Assembly (NCBI RefSeq): GCF_019443505.1
Contig: NZ_CP080377.1
Span: 1,550,001-1,614,000, forward strand
Source: Janthinobacterium sp. PAMC25594
GTDB taxonomy: Bacteria; Pseudomonadota; Gammaproteobacteria; Burkholderiales; Burkholderiaceae_D
Reading direction: 5' to 3'
DNA: 64,000 nucleotides
Below, one piece after another: positions 25,234 to 33,850 of this stretch. The first letter of the stretch is position 1. Every line of letters begins with the position of its first letter. Made by a program: the position numbers and the translations under genes. The notes below the pieces were generated by a model that saw nothing but the letters and a program-made list of their open reading frames with translations, was not told the DNA's origin and searched no databases.

Positions 25234-27494
25234 ACCGCAAAAGTTACACGATCGCCGTGCGCGCCCTGTGCGAATTCACCGCCAAGGTGGGCGACCTGGA
25301 CTTGCGCTTTACCCCCTCGCCCACGGCGCAGGAAGGCATGGCCGGCCACGCTACCGTCACTAGCCGGCGCGACGACGACTACCAGCGCGAAATCAGTCTT
25401 TCCGGCCACTTCGGACCCCTGCATGTGCGGGGCCGCGCAGATGGCTACGACCCGGCACGCCGCCAGCTGGAAGAAATCAAGACGTACCGGGGCGACTTGG
25501 ACGCGATGCCAGCCAACCACCGCCAGCTGCACTGGGCGCAGGCGCGCATCTACGGCCATTTTCTGTGCCAGCAGCTGAACTTGCCCATGCTGCGCGTGGC
25601 GCTCGTGTATTTCGACATCGTGAGCCAGAAGGAAACGGTCATGCACGAGGAATGCACGGCCGAGGCGCTGCGCATTTTCTTCGAGCAGCATTGCGCGCTG
25701 TTCCTCGACTGGGCCGAACAGGAAATCGCGCACCGCGCCAGCCGCGACGCGCAACTGGCGACCATGGCCTTTCCGCATGCCGACTTTCGCCCGGGCCAGC
25801 GCCAGCTGGCAGAAGCCATGTACAAGGCCAGCAGCCGCGGCTGCGGCTTGCTGGCGCAGGCGCCGACCGGTATTGGCAAGACGGTGGGCAGCCTGTTCCC
25901 CATGCTGAAGGCCACGGCCGCGCATGGCCTCGATAAACTGTTTTTCCTGGCCGCCAAGGTGCCGGGCCGGCAAATGGCGCTCGACGCCTGCGCCATCCTC
26001 AAGGAGAGCGCACCCCTGCTGCCGCTGCGCGTGCTGGAACTGAGCGCCAAGACCAGCGCCTGCGAACATCCCGACAAAGCCTGCCATGGCGAATCGTGTC
26101 CGCTGGCCAAGGGGTTTTACGACCGGCTGCCGCTGGCGCGCGAGGTGGCGCTGGCCAGCGGCTTGATTTTGGACAAGGAAGCCGTGCGCGCCATCGCCTT
26201 GCAGCAGGGTATCTGTCCCTACTACCTGGGCATGGAGCTGGCGCACTGGAGCGACGTCGTCATCGGCGACTACAATTATTATTTCGACCTCAGCGCCATG
26301 CTGTACGGCATGACCCTGGCCCACGACTGGAAAGTCAATGTGCTGGTCGACGAAGCGCACAATATGGTGTCGCGCGCGCGCAGCATGTATTCGTCCGAAC
26401 TGGCGCAGATCGACCTTAAAATGCTGCGCAAGTTCGCGCCCGAGGGCTTGAAAAAGCCGCTGGACCGCCTCTCGCGCCAGTGGACGGCTTTACTAAAAGA
26501 GCAGGATGGCGACTACCACGTGCATGCCGCCTTGCCCGACAAATTCTTTGGCGCGCTGCAAGGCGTGGCGACGGCCATCGGCGATTACGCGGCCGAGCAC
26601 GCGGCGGCGCTCGATGAAGACTTGCAGCGCTTCTATTTCGACGTGCTGCTGATCAACCGCCTGGCGGAAAGCTTCGGCGCGCATTCGCTGTTCGACGTCA
26701 GTAAAACGGACACGGGCTCCACCGTCTGCATCCGCAACATCGTCCCGGCGCCGTTCTTGAAAGAACGCTTCGCGGCCAGCCACAGCACGGCCCTGTTTTC
26801 CGCCACATTGAGTCCGTGGAATTACTACAGCGACACCCTGGGCATGCCGGACGACACGGCCTGGGTCGACGTGGAATCGCCGTTCCAGGCGGAACAATTG
26901 TCCGTGCGCGTGGCCGACACCATTTCCACGCGCTACCAGCACCGCGCCGCCTCGCTGCTGCCCATTGCCCAGCTGATGGCGAAGCAATACGCGGAAACGC
27001 CGGGCAATTACCTGGCCTTCTTCAGCAGTTTTGATTACATGGAAAAGACGGCCACGCTGTTTGCCCAGCATTACCCCGACGTGCCCCTCTGGCAGCAGCC
27101 GCGCCGCATGGACGATGCTGCCCGCGCGCAATTTTTGGGCCGTTTCGGCCTGAACACGCGCGGCATCGGCTTTGCCGTGCTCGGTGGCGCGTTTGGCGAA
27201 GGCATCGACTTGCCCGGCGCGCGGCTGATCGGCGCCTTCATCGCCACCCTGGGTTTGCCGCAGATCAACCCCGTCAACGAACAGATCCGCCAGCGCATGG
27301 GCGAGCTCTTCGGTTCCGGCTACGACTACACGTATCTGTATCCGGGCATGCAGAAGGTGGTGCAGGCGGCCGGCAGGGTCATCCGCACGCAGTCGGACAA
27401 GGGCGTCGTGTATCTGATTGACGACCGTTTTTCACGGCCGGAAATCCGCCAGCTATTGCCCACCTGGTGGGATGTGCAGCTAGCCAACCAGTAA
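25230..27494 (+). CDS. PD-(D/E)XK nuclease-Rad3/DinG family helicase fusion
   Basis: 754 residues, starting at the ATG that overlaps the FAN1-like stop. The N-terminal 180 residues carry a RecB/Cas4-like nuclease signature: D71 in RADGYD and E82-I-K84 in LEEIKTYRG. The remainder is an XPD/DinG-type superfamily 2 helicase: Walker A APTGIGKT (K217), four Cys for an iron-sulfur cluster (CEH..ACHGESC...GIC), DEAH box from D374, and motif VI QAAGRVIRTQ. It should unwind 5'-3' and cut DNA. The coupling to a FAN1-like nuclease suggests cross-link or fork repair. Converges with the LytTR gene, overlapping its end by 15 bp. Confidence 0.88.
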   Translation: MNRKSYTIAVRALCEFTAKVGDLDLRFTPSPTAQEGMAGHATVTSRRDDDYQREISLSGHFGPLHVRGRADGYDPARRQLEEIKTYRGDLDAMPANHRQLHWAQARIYGHFLCQQLNLPMLRVALVYFDIVSQKETVMHEECTAEALRIFFEQHCALFLDWAEQEIAHRASRDAQLATMAFPHADFRPGQRQLAEAMYKASSRGCGLLAQAPTGIGKTVGSLFPMLKATAAHGLDKLFFLAAKVPGRQMALDACAILKESAPLLPLRVLELSAKTSACEHPDKACHGESCPLAKGFYDRLPLAREVALASGLILDKEAVRAIALQQGICPYYLGMELAHWSDVVIGDYNYYFDLSAMLYGMTLAHDWKVNVLVDEAHNMVSRARSMYSSELAQIDLKMLRKFAPEGLKKPLDRLSRQWTALLKEQDGDYHVHAALPDKFFGALQGVATAIGDYAAEHAAALDEDLQRFYFDVLLINRLAESFGAHSLFDVSKTDTGSTVCIRNIVPAPFLKERFAASHSTALFSATLSPWNYYSDTLGMPDDTAWVDVESPFQAEQLSVRVADTISTRYQHRAASLLPIAQLMAKQYAETPGNYLAFFSSFDYMEKTATLFAQHYPDVPLWQQPRRMDDAARAQFLGRFGLNTRGIGFAVLGGAFGEGIDLPGARLIGAFIATLGLPQINPVNEQIRQRMGELFGSGYDYTYLYPGMQKVVQAAGRVIRTQSDKGVVYLIDDRFSRPEIRQLLPTWWDVQLANQ

Positions 27495-28223
27495 CTTCAG
27501 CTTCTGGTAGCCCGCCTTGCTCACGGGAATGCGCGTGTCATCGCGCAGGATGGCCACGTGGCTGTCTTTCGTCGCCGCCTCGATGCGGCGGATGCCGTCG
27601 ATATTGAGCAGGTACGACCTGTGCACGCGCAGGAACTTGGCGGGGTCGAGCTGGGTTTCCAGCTCCGACAGTCTCTGGCTTTTCAGGTAGGACTTGCCCT
27701 CGGAGCGGATGCTGATGTAATCGTCCTGCGCTTCGATGTAGTCGATGCGTGCGCTGGCGATCACGTGAACTTTCGCGCCGTCGCGGATCAGCACGCGGGC
27801 CAAAGGTGCCGCGCGCGTGGCCGCCTCGCGCGCCAGCGTCAGCACCGTTTCGGGCGTGCCGCGGTTGGCGCGCGCATGGGCCAGCGCCTGGTCGAAACGC
27901 TGTTCGCTGTATGGTTTCAGCAGATAGTCCAGGGCATGGCATTCGAACGCCTTCAGGGCGTACTGGTCGTAGGCCGTGACAAAGATCAGCTTTGTCTTCG
28001 CGCCGATCAGCTCGGCCACTTCAAAGCCGTCCAGGCGCGGCATCTGGATGTCGAGGAACACCAGCTCCGGTTCCAGTTCCGCGATGGCCTTGACGGCGTC
28101 AAAACCGTTGGCACATTCGGCCACGATGTCGATATCGTCATGGCGCGCCAGATATTCGCGCAATACGCTGCGCGCCAGCAATTCATCATCGACGATGGCG
28201 ACCCGCATTCTTGCCTGCATCAT
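27480..28223 (-). CDS. LytTR family response regulator
   Basis: 247 residues from the ATG at 28223, which overlaps the kinase stop. Receiver domain at 6-120 with D in LVFLDIQMPRLDG, T in FVTAYD and K in LLKPYSEQ; LytTR DNA-binding domain at about 145-247 (IDYIEAQDDYISIRSEGKSYL, FLRVHRSYLLN). It would be phosphorylated by the LytS-like kinase encoded just upstream. The two downstream-looking membrane genes at the head of the operon suggest envelope stress as the signal. Confidence 0.92.
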   Translation of the reverse strand: MMQARMRVAIVDDELLARSVLREYLARHDDIDIVAECANGFDAVKAIAELEPELVFLDIQMPRLDGFEVAELIGAKTKLIFVTAYDQYALKAFECHALDYLLKPYSEQRFDQALAHARANRGTPETVLTLAREAATRAAPLARVLIRDGAKVHVIASARIDYIEAQDDYISIRSEGKSYLKSQRLSELETQLDPAKFLRVHRSYLLNIDGIRRIEAATKDSHVAILRDDTRIPVSKAGYQKLKLLVG

Positions 28224-29296
28224 GCTTCCTCCGTCTCGCCGGTCTGCGCCGGCATGGAAATCATCACTTCGAACTGGCCGTTGCGCCGGCCCCAGTGCAC
28301 GCCCGCTTCGTGGCCATACGCGCCGGCAAGGCGCTGGCGCACATTCTCCAGGCCCACGCCATTGCCGCGCTCTGGCCCTTGATCCGCATCCACCGGGTTG
28401 CGCACGGCGATCTGCAGCAGGCTGCCCGCGCGCCGGACCTCGATGGCGATCAGGCCACCCTCCGTCAAGCCACAGATACCATGCTTGACGGCATTTTCCA
28501 CCAGCGGCTGTATCAGCATGGGCGGCAACAGACACGCCAGCGCGGCGGCGTCGATGGCTTCCGCCACTTGCAGGCGTGCGCCGAAACGCACTTGCTCGAT
28601 GGCGAGAAAGTGGCGGATCAGCACCAATTCCTCTTGCACGGTGATGTGCTTGTGCGCTTCCAGGCTCAGGCTCTGGCGAAAGAAGCTGGCCAGTTGCAGC
28701 GTCATCTGGCGCGCCCCCGCCGCATTGATGGACGTCAGGGCGCTGATGGAGTTCAGGCTGTTGAACAGGAAATGCGGATCGATTTGCGTGCGCAGCATGC
28801 GCAATTGCGCTTCCTGCGCCATCAATTGCGCTTCCAGCCCCCGCTGTTCGGCCATCCTGGCGCGCACGAATTCCAGCAACAGGTAATGCACGGCGGCAGC
28901 CAGGCAATACAGCAGCGCGCCCAGACCGAAGAACAGGGCCAGCATCGACTGTGTCAGGTCCATGCCCAGCCAGTGCTGCTCCAGCAACAGGCTGACGCTG
29001 TTCAAAAATTGCAGCAGGGTGGCCCACAGCAAGCCCGCGAACAGGGCCGCCGCGCTCATCACGCTGGCGATGGCGAGCGGATGGCGGGCGTGCAAGGGGT
29101 AGGCGCGGCACAGGTAAAACGCGGAAAAACCCGAACCGATCGCATACACGAGCGTGGCGGGCACCACCAGCACGACGGCGTTGAGCCACGGCGCATGCGC
29201 CACCCTGGCCAAAATAAAAGCCAGGGCCAGGCCCAGCGCGATGCACACCAGGAACACCACCACGGCGCCGCGCCGCTTCGACAAGGGTCCGGACAT
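28220..29296 (-). CDS. LytS-like sensor histidine kinase
   Basis: 358 residues. About four to five hydrophobic segments occupy residues 10-150, then a His_kinase (PF06580) domain with the phosphorylated His in TQIDPHFLFNSLNSISAL and N box PLVENAVKHGI. G box: RGNGVGLENVRQRL. This is the kinase class that pairs with LytTR regulators, and the regulator start overlaps this stop by 4 bp. Little sequence lies outside the membrane on the periplasmic side, so it probably senses within or at the membrane, or via the upstream LiaF-like protein. Confidence 0.9.
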   Translation of the reverse strand: MSGPLSKRRGAVVVFLVCIALGLALAFILARVAHAPWLNAVVLVVPATLVYAIGSGFSAFYLCRAYPLHARHPLAIASVMSAAALFAGLLWATLLQFLNSVSLLLEQHWLGMDLTQSMLALFFGLGALLYCLAAAVHYLLLEFVRARMAEQRGLEAQLMAQEAQLRMLRTQIDPHFLFNSLNSISALTSINAAGARQMTLQLASFFRQSLSLEAHKHITVQEELVLIRHFLAIEQVRFGARLQVAEAIDAAALACLLPPMLIQPLVENAVKHGICGLTEGGLIAIEVRRAGSLLQIAVRNPVDADQGPERGNGVGLENVRQRLAGAYGHEAGVHWGRRNGQFEVMISMPAQTGETEEA

Positions 29297-29302
29297 GCGC
29301 GC

Positions 29303-30109
29303 CTAGTTGCGGATTTCGAGGCCGCCCATGATGGCGTAACCCGTCACGTACAGACGCTTGCTCTGGTTCGGCGGCACGATGGTCTTTTCTTCGAAACCGC
29401 CAAGGATGGGCGTGCCCTGCAGCACGACGCTCCAGTCGGGCGGAATCTTGATGGTGACGCCGCCGCACAGGGCAGACACGTTGAGCACGGCTTCGCCTTC
29501 GATCGACGCCTGGCGCAAGTCGATTTCACAGCCGGCCATGATGACATTGATATCGCCGCCCTTGAAGCGCTGCGACGACACGCGCCGCACATAGCCGCCG
29601 AGGATGGCCGTCACTTCGATGATGCTGTCGTCGTCCGCCTGGTCGCTGGCGCCGGGCGCTGCAGTGGCATCGGCCGCATCCTTGTCGAGGGAAACGGCGC
29701 CATTGCGGGCCTGGCCAAAATGGTCGGCATCGTCAGGGGGAGCAGCCTGGCGCTGGCGTCGCTGCCGCTGCTGCCCGCCCGGCAGCGATTTCGACACGAC
29801 GGCCACGCCGGCGGCAATGATGAGTAGCGGCCACAGCATGCTCCAATTGATATAGAACAAGCCCATGGCTTTCAGGGTCCAGCTCAGGCCCAGCAAGACC
29901 ATCACGCCGCCGAGGATGTAGCCGGAGCGGGTATGGCTTTGCGATATTTTCAGCAAGCCGAAAATGATGAGGATGGTGGGCCAGAAGCGGAAGGTGTAGC
30001 GCACATTGATGAAGCCGAGGTTATCGAGCAGGAACAGCAGCCCCAGGCCGATGACGATGACGCCCAGCACGATCTGCGATGGCGAGTGCAGCGGCGGTCT
30101 ATTTTTCAT
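29303..30109 (-). CDS. LiaF-like membrane protein
   Basis: 268 residues from the ATG at 30109. Four hydrophobic segments in residues 10-105 form a DUF5668-type membrane part, followed by a polar linker rich in Gln/Arg and Asp, and a C-terminal LiaF-like domain (about 170-268) with repeated ILGG, SALCGGVTIKIP and PILGGFEEK segments. LiaF inhibits a three-component envelope stress system in Firmicutes; here it precedes a LytS/LytTR pair instead of LiaSR. Overlaps the upstream gene by 11 bp and is 6 bp from the kinase. Confidence 0.85.
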   Translation of the reverse strand: MKNRPPLHSPSQIVLGVIVIGLGLLFLLDNLGFINVRYTFRFWPTILIIFGLLKISQSHTRSGYILGGVMVLLGLSWTLKAMGLFYINWSMLWPLLIIAAGVAVVSKSLPGGQQRQRRQRQAAPPDDADHFGQARNGAVSLDKDAADATAAPGASDQADDDSIIEVTAILGGYVRRVSSQRFKGGDINVIMAGCEIDLRQASIEGEAVLNVSALCGGVTIKIPPDWSVVLQGTPILGGFEEKTIVPPNQSKRLYVTGYAIMGGLEIRN

Positions 30110-30482
30110 GCTCGGACTCCCGGTAGGCAATAAAATGTTTGTTCAGCAGCGGTTCCAGCACGAGGCCCACGCCCCAGGCGATCAGCAAGGCTGGCCAGCT
30201 ATTGTAGAAGGTCATATTCCACAGTTCTTCATACGACACATACCACCAGGCGGCAAAAAAGATCAGCCACAGGCCGCTCAGTACCTGCTTGGCGGACACG
30301 GGCGTGAGCAGCTTGTTGAGGCCGAAGACGACCAGTATCAGCGGCCAATAATGCCATAGAGCATAGTAGTCATGGAGATAGATCACATCGAGCCGGTCCA
30401 GCAGGATGATGGCGCCGATGGCGATCAGCAGCACGCCCCACAGCAGCTGGGTACGGCGGTAGTACGCTAGTTCAGGTTTCAC
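30099..30482 (-). CDS. DUF5668-type small membrane protein, first gene of the LytTR operon
   Basis: 127 residues from a GTG at 30482, chosen because a perfect AAGGAGGT lies at 30486-30493; longer frames upstream lack a ribosome site. Four hydrophobic segments (about 14-32, 43-60, 68-88 and 95-115) match the membrane part of LiaF-like proteins. It looks like a stand-alone duplicate of the N-terminal half of the next gene. It overlaps that gene by 11 bp and so begins a tightly coupled four-gene envelope-sensing operon. Confidence 0.8.
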   Translation of the reverse strand: MKPELAYYRRTQLLWGVLLIAIGAIILLDRLDVIYLHDYYALWHYWPLILVVFGLNKLLTPVSAKQVLSGLWLIFFAAWWYVSYEELWNMTFYNSWPALLIAWGVGLVLEPLLNKHFIAYRESEHEK

Positions 30483-30600
30483 GATACCTCCTTGGTCTTG
30501 GTTGATCGTCAAGATACGCGCATTTCGGCGATGGGAAAACCTCGTTTCGGCGAATGGCGGACAGGTGGCGGTGAATGGCGCGACGCAGGGAACGACAGGC

Positions 30601-30790
30601 AAAAAAAAGACCGGCTAAGCCGGCCTTGAAAGGGTTCGCAGTACACACCGCGACCTGGAGTTGCAGTGCACAGCCGCACGGCGCGAGCGCGCCGGCGGCA
30701 AGAATCTGGTGCCGATCCTTGAGGCGACCGGCTGACCTGCTGGAAGATCGAACATGCCGCCAACTTCACGGCAGTGCGTCTCAACCAAGC
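30601..30790 (-). ncRNA. Candidate structured small RNA, about 190 nt (6S RNA-like size)
   Basis: Read on the minus strand, a TATGAT box (30797-30802) is followed about 190 nt later by a strong terminator: GGCCGGCT/AGCCGGTC stem and eight T residues ending at 30601. No credible reading frame fills the interval. The putative RNA folds end to end: GGCGGCA pairs with TGCCGCC, ACGCAC with GTGTGT, CTTG near the 5' end with CAAG near the 3' end, and an inner GGCGCG hairpin. Length and long-hairpin form resemble 6S RNA, but I cannot confirm identity and the -35 element is weak. Confidence 0.45.
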
Positions 30791-30863
30791 AAAGCCATCA
30801 TACTCCCGATCGCCAAACAGCACCGTTCGCTAGCGCACACAGAGGCGGTTTTGCTGAGCTGCA

Positions 30864-31778
30864 TCAAGCGGCGATAGCGTGCGGCGGCTTGAGCATGTCG
30901 TGCTTGATCCACTCCAGCACGGCTGGCCCCTGCGGCTGCCAGCCCAGCAGGGTGCGTGCCCGCTCGCCGCGCACGCGGCTGTTGGAGCCGAGGCCGTACG
31001 ACGCCATCTCGTAGCCCCATTCGGCAATCGCCTCGGCCAGCGGCCAGTCCTGCGCCGGTCCCAACTGCAATGCCAGGGCGATGGCGGCCGTCATGTCGCG
31101 GAAGGCCGCCTCGCCCGATTCGACAAAGTAAAACGTGCCGGCAGGCGACTTTTCCAGCGCCAGCAAATACAGGCTGACGACGTCGTCGATATGCACGTTC
31201 GACCAACTATTGCGGCCCGGCCCCACGTGGCGCACGATGCCGCTCTTACGCGCCTGTTTCAGCAGGCGTGGCAACTGCACGCTGTCGCGTGGCAAGGCGC
31301 CGTGGCCATAGATCAGGGTGTTGCACAGCACGCTGGCGCGCACGCCTTGCGCGGCGCTGGCCAGCACCAGGTCGTCGATGGCGACCCTTGCCGCCTTGTC
31401 GGCCGTGGGCGCCGGCAGCTTGTCCTCGTAATAGATCTGTTCCGTGCCCTCGCCACCCGAGGCATCGCCCACGATGGACGAGCCGCTGGTGTGGAGGAAC
31501 GGCTTGTTGCTGCCAGCCAGCGCTTCAATGATCGCTTCGACGGCGGCCCGGTGGTCGCTGCTGGCCGCATTGATGACGGCGTCCGCCGCCCTCGCCTGCT
31601 CGATGAGCAATGCGCGGTCGTTCAAATCGCCTTGCACGCCCACCACACCCACCTTGGCCAGCTCGGCCACCTGCTCCGGCTTGCGCACGAGGCCCGTGAC
31701 CTGATGGCCGGCGCGCACGAGACCCGCCGCGATGGAACTGCCGATGAAACCTGCCGCACCCGTTAAAAACACTTTCAT
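30864..31778 (-). CDS. NAD-dependent epimerase/dehydratase family protein (SDR)
   Basis: 304 residues. Extended SDR Rossmann fold: GAAGFIGSSIAAGLVRAGHQVTGLVR at the N-terminus with the GxxGxxG dinucleotide site, then a Ser/Tyr region in TSGSSIVGD and IYGHGA. The active-site pattern is of the atypical NAD(P)-binding group rather than a sugar-nucleotide epimerase. Substrate unknown. No operon partner is evident; the candidate small RNA lies just downstream. Confidence 0.82.
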   Translation of the reverse strand: MKVFLTGAAGFIGSSIAAGLVRAGHQVTGLVRKPEQVAELAKVGVVGVQGDLNDRALLIEQARAADAVINAASSDHRAAVEAIIEALAGSNKPFLHTSGSSIVGDASGGEGTEQIYYEDKLPAPTADKAARVAIDDLVLASAAQGVRASVLCNTLIYGHGALPRDSVQLPRLLKQARKSGIVRHVGPGRNSWSNVHIDDVVSLYLLALEKSPAGTFYFVESGEAAFRDMTAAIALALQLGPAQDWPLAEAIAEWGYEMASYGLGSNSRVRGERARTLLGWQPQGPAVLEWIKHDMLKPPHAIAA

Positions 31779-31870
31779 AGTTGCTCCTGTCTGGTTAGAT
31801 TGCTGTCAATCACACCAGCCCAGTATGCCCGCTTTCGTCTTTCACAAAAAGCCGCCGCACGGCAAAAGAT

Positions 31871-33817
31871 TTATGCTTTCGGCGCAACAATCTTGTTTTT
31901 CAGCTGCAGGGCGGCGATGTAGCGGCTCTGATAAGCAGGGTCTTGCGGCGTCAGCAAAGTGAGCCTGTCGCGCGCGCGCGTGGCGGCCACATAAAAACGG
32001 TTTTCCTCTTCCAGCGGGTCGGTCTTGCTGCGTGGGAATTCATCGACGGCCAGGTAAGGCAGGATGACATGGTTGTATTCCAGGCCCTTGATCTGGTCGA
32101 TGCAGGCGATCACCAGTTTGGCCTTGCCGGTCGAGACCGTCACAGCGTCTTCCATCTCGCCCAGCCAGCCGGCAAAGCCGCCCAGCGCCACGCCCGCCTC
32201 GCGGCACACGGCAATGAAGCCGTGCAGGGAACGGGCCACGACCCGCGCCTGCGCCGGATCGACATAGATGCGGCGCGCCGTCTGTTCCAGCTGCATCAGG
32301 CCGAAGATGTGCTGCAGCGCGTCGCCCGCCAGAGCGTCCGGGGGCAAGGCGCGCAGGTAGTCGACGGCGGCCAGGGTCAGCGCCGCCTTGTCCTGGTTCT
32401 GCGACTTGGCCAGCTGGTTGGTCAAAAAGCCTTCCAGCAAATCCGGGTAATTGGCCACGTCGGCCTTGGCTTGCTGCAATTCCGCGCGCGTAAACGGGAT
32501 TTCCGCGAACGCCACCAGGGCTTCGAGGATGTCGCCACGGCGCGGGCCGCTCTTGATCGCATGTAAATCCTTGCGGGCGATGGCGACCATGCCGCGCAGC
32601 ATCAGTACTTCCAGGCTCAGCAAATAGCTGTTCATGTCCACCAGGCCATACGCGATGCCGCTCTGGAAAAGGGCCGTTTCCACGCGGATGGCCTGGTCGC
32701 GGTCGCGCAGCAAGATGGCCGTCGTGCCCGCATGCGCTTGTTCGAGCGCGGCGATCAGCTGCGCGCTGCACGCCTGGGGCTGCGCATGGTCGTACTCCAG
32801 CACGTCGATATGGGTGGCGCGCGACAGGGCCGACACGCTGGCCTTGTTTTTCAACACGCCGACAGCCTGCGCCAGCTGCGGGCCGTAGCGGTAGGATGCC
32901 GTCAGCGGCAAGCGCTGCAAGGCGGGGAATTCCTGCTCGAAACGCTGGCGCAAAAAGCGGTGGTCGGCGCCCGACCACGTATAAATCACTTGATCCTTGT
33001 CGCCGGCGCCGCAGAAAAACGCGTTGCCGCGGCGTATCAGCATGGTCAGCAGGCGGAACGACGCCTCGTTCAAGTCGTGCAATTCATCGGCCACGATGAT
33101 CTGGAAGGCCGGCAATTGCTGGCGCAGCGGTTCGTCGCCGTCGAGCATGCGCACCAGGTCGTAGGTGGCGTCGAACGGGGCGCGGAACTGGATATCGCCC
33201 GTGTCGGCGCCGCGCAAGCCTTCATATTCGCGTAGCCATAGATAATGCGTGCGCGACATGCCCAGCAGCTCCAGGTTGTCATCGAGCGAGTTGCTCTCGA
33301 AGTCAGGATTCTGGAAATCCAGGCGCGCCTTGGTGCGCAACTGCAACTTCAGGAACTCGGCGATGGCGCCGTTGGTCGTATTGATTTCCAGCGGATAGCG
33401 GTGAGCGTATTTCTCGGAGACCACTTCCAGCGCTTCCCAGGCCACGGGGCGCAGCTCCTCATCGCTGCGCATGGAGGCTACCTGCATGTTTTCCAGCTGC
33501 AGCAGCACCTTGGCGGCAAACGCGTCGAAGGTATCGACGGTCAGGCGCTTGACGACGCCGAGCGGCACGCCCACTTCCAGCAGGCGCTGGCGCAGCGCCA
33601 CGCGCGCCGCTTCCGTGAAGACCAGGGCCAGCATGCGCTCGGGCGCGCGGCCACGGTGCAAGGCTTCGGCCAGGCGCAGGGCCAGGGTCGTCGTCTTGGC
33701 GGCGCCGGCATTGGCGTCGATCAAGACCACTTTCTTTTGCGCCGTCTGGATGGCCACCTGCTCCGGCGTGGGCGTGATGCGTTTGGGAATGAACTGCGGG
33801 GCGTTATCTGTACTCAA
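31871..33817 (-). CDS. UvrD/Rep-like superfamily 1 helicase
   Basis: 648 residues from a TTG start at 33815-33817 with AGGA just upstream. Motif I reads DANAGAAKTTT (K41), with Ala where Gly normally precedes the Lys. Motif II is ADELHDLNEAS, and motifs III (FCGAGDKDQVIYTWSGA), IV and VI (VAATRARDRLTLL) follow. KGLEYNHVILPY is motif V. It is shorter than UvrD and lacks the usual C-terminal extension. It lies 33 bp after the EgtB/SenA-like gene at the end of the Pho cluster. Activity is probably retained but not certain. Confidence 0.82.
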   Translation of the reverse strand: MSTDNAPQFIPKRITPTPEQVAIQTAQKKVVLIDANAGAAKTTTLALRLAEALHRGRAPERMLALVFTEAARVALRQRLLEVGVPLGVVKRLTVDTFDAFAAKVLLQLENMQVASMRSDEELRPVAWEALEVVSEKYAHRYPLEINTTNGAIAEFLKLQLRTKARLDFQNPDFESNSLDDNLELLGMSRTHYLWLREYEGLRGADTGDIQFRAPFDATYDLVRMLDGDEPLRQQLPAFQIIVADELHDLNEASFRLLTMLIRRGNAFFCGAGDKDQVIYTWSGADHRFLRQRFEQEFPALQRLPLTASYRYGPQLAQAVGVLKNKASVSALSRATHIDVLEYDHAQPQACSAQLIAALEQAHAGTTAILLRDRDQAIRVETALFQSGIAYGLVDMNSYLLSLEVLMLRGMVAIARKDLHAIKSGPRRGDILEALVAFAEIPFTRAELQQAKADVANYPDLLEGFLTNQLAKSQNQDKAALTLAAVDYLRALPPDALAGDALQHIFGLMQLEQTARRIYVDPAQARVVARSLHGFIAVCREAGVALGGFAGWLGEMEDAVTVSTGKAKLVIACIDQIKGLEYNHVILPYLAVDEFPRSKTDPLEEENRFYVAATRARDRLTLLTPQDPAYQSRYIAALQLKNKIVAPKA

Positions 33818-33850
33818 GGGTATCCTGAAATGATGTCTGTTCTCGGCGCG

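Noticed and set aside
30601..30850. tmRNA, RNase P RNA or SRP RNA at the candidate small RNA locus
   Set aside because: The tRNA-like ends of tmRNA, the GAGGAAAGUCC core of RNase P and the GGAAG-type SRP loop are all missing.
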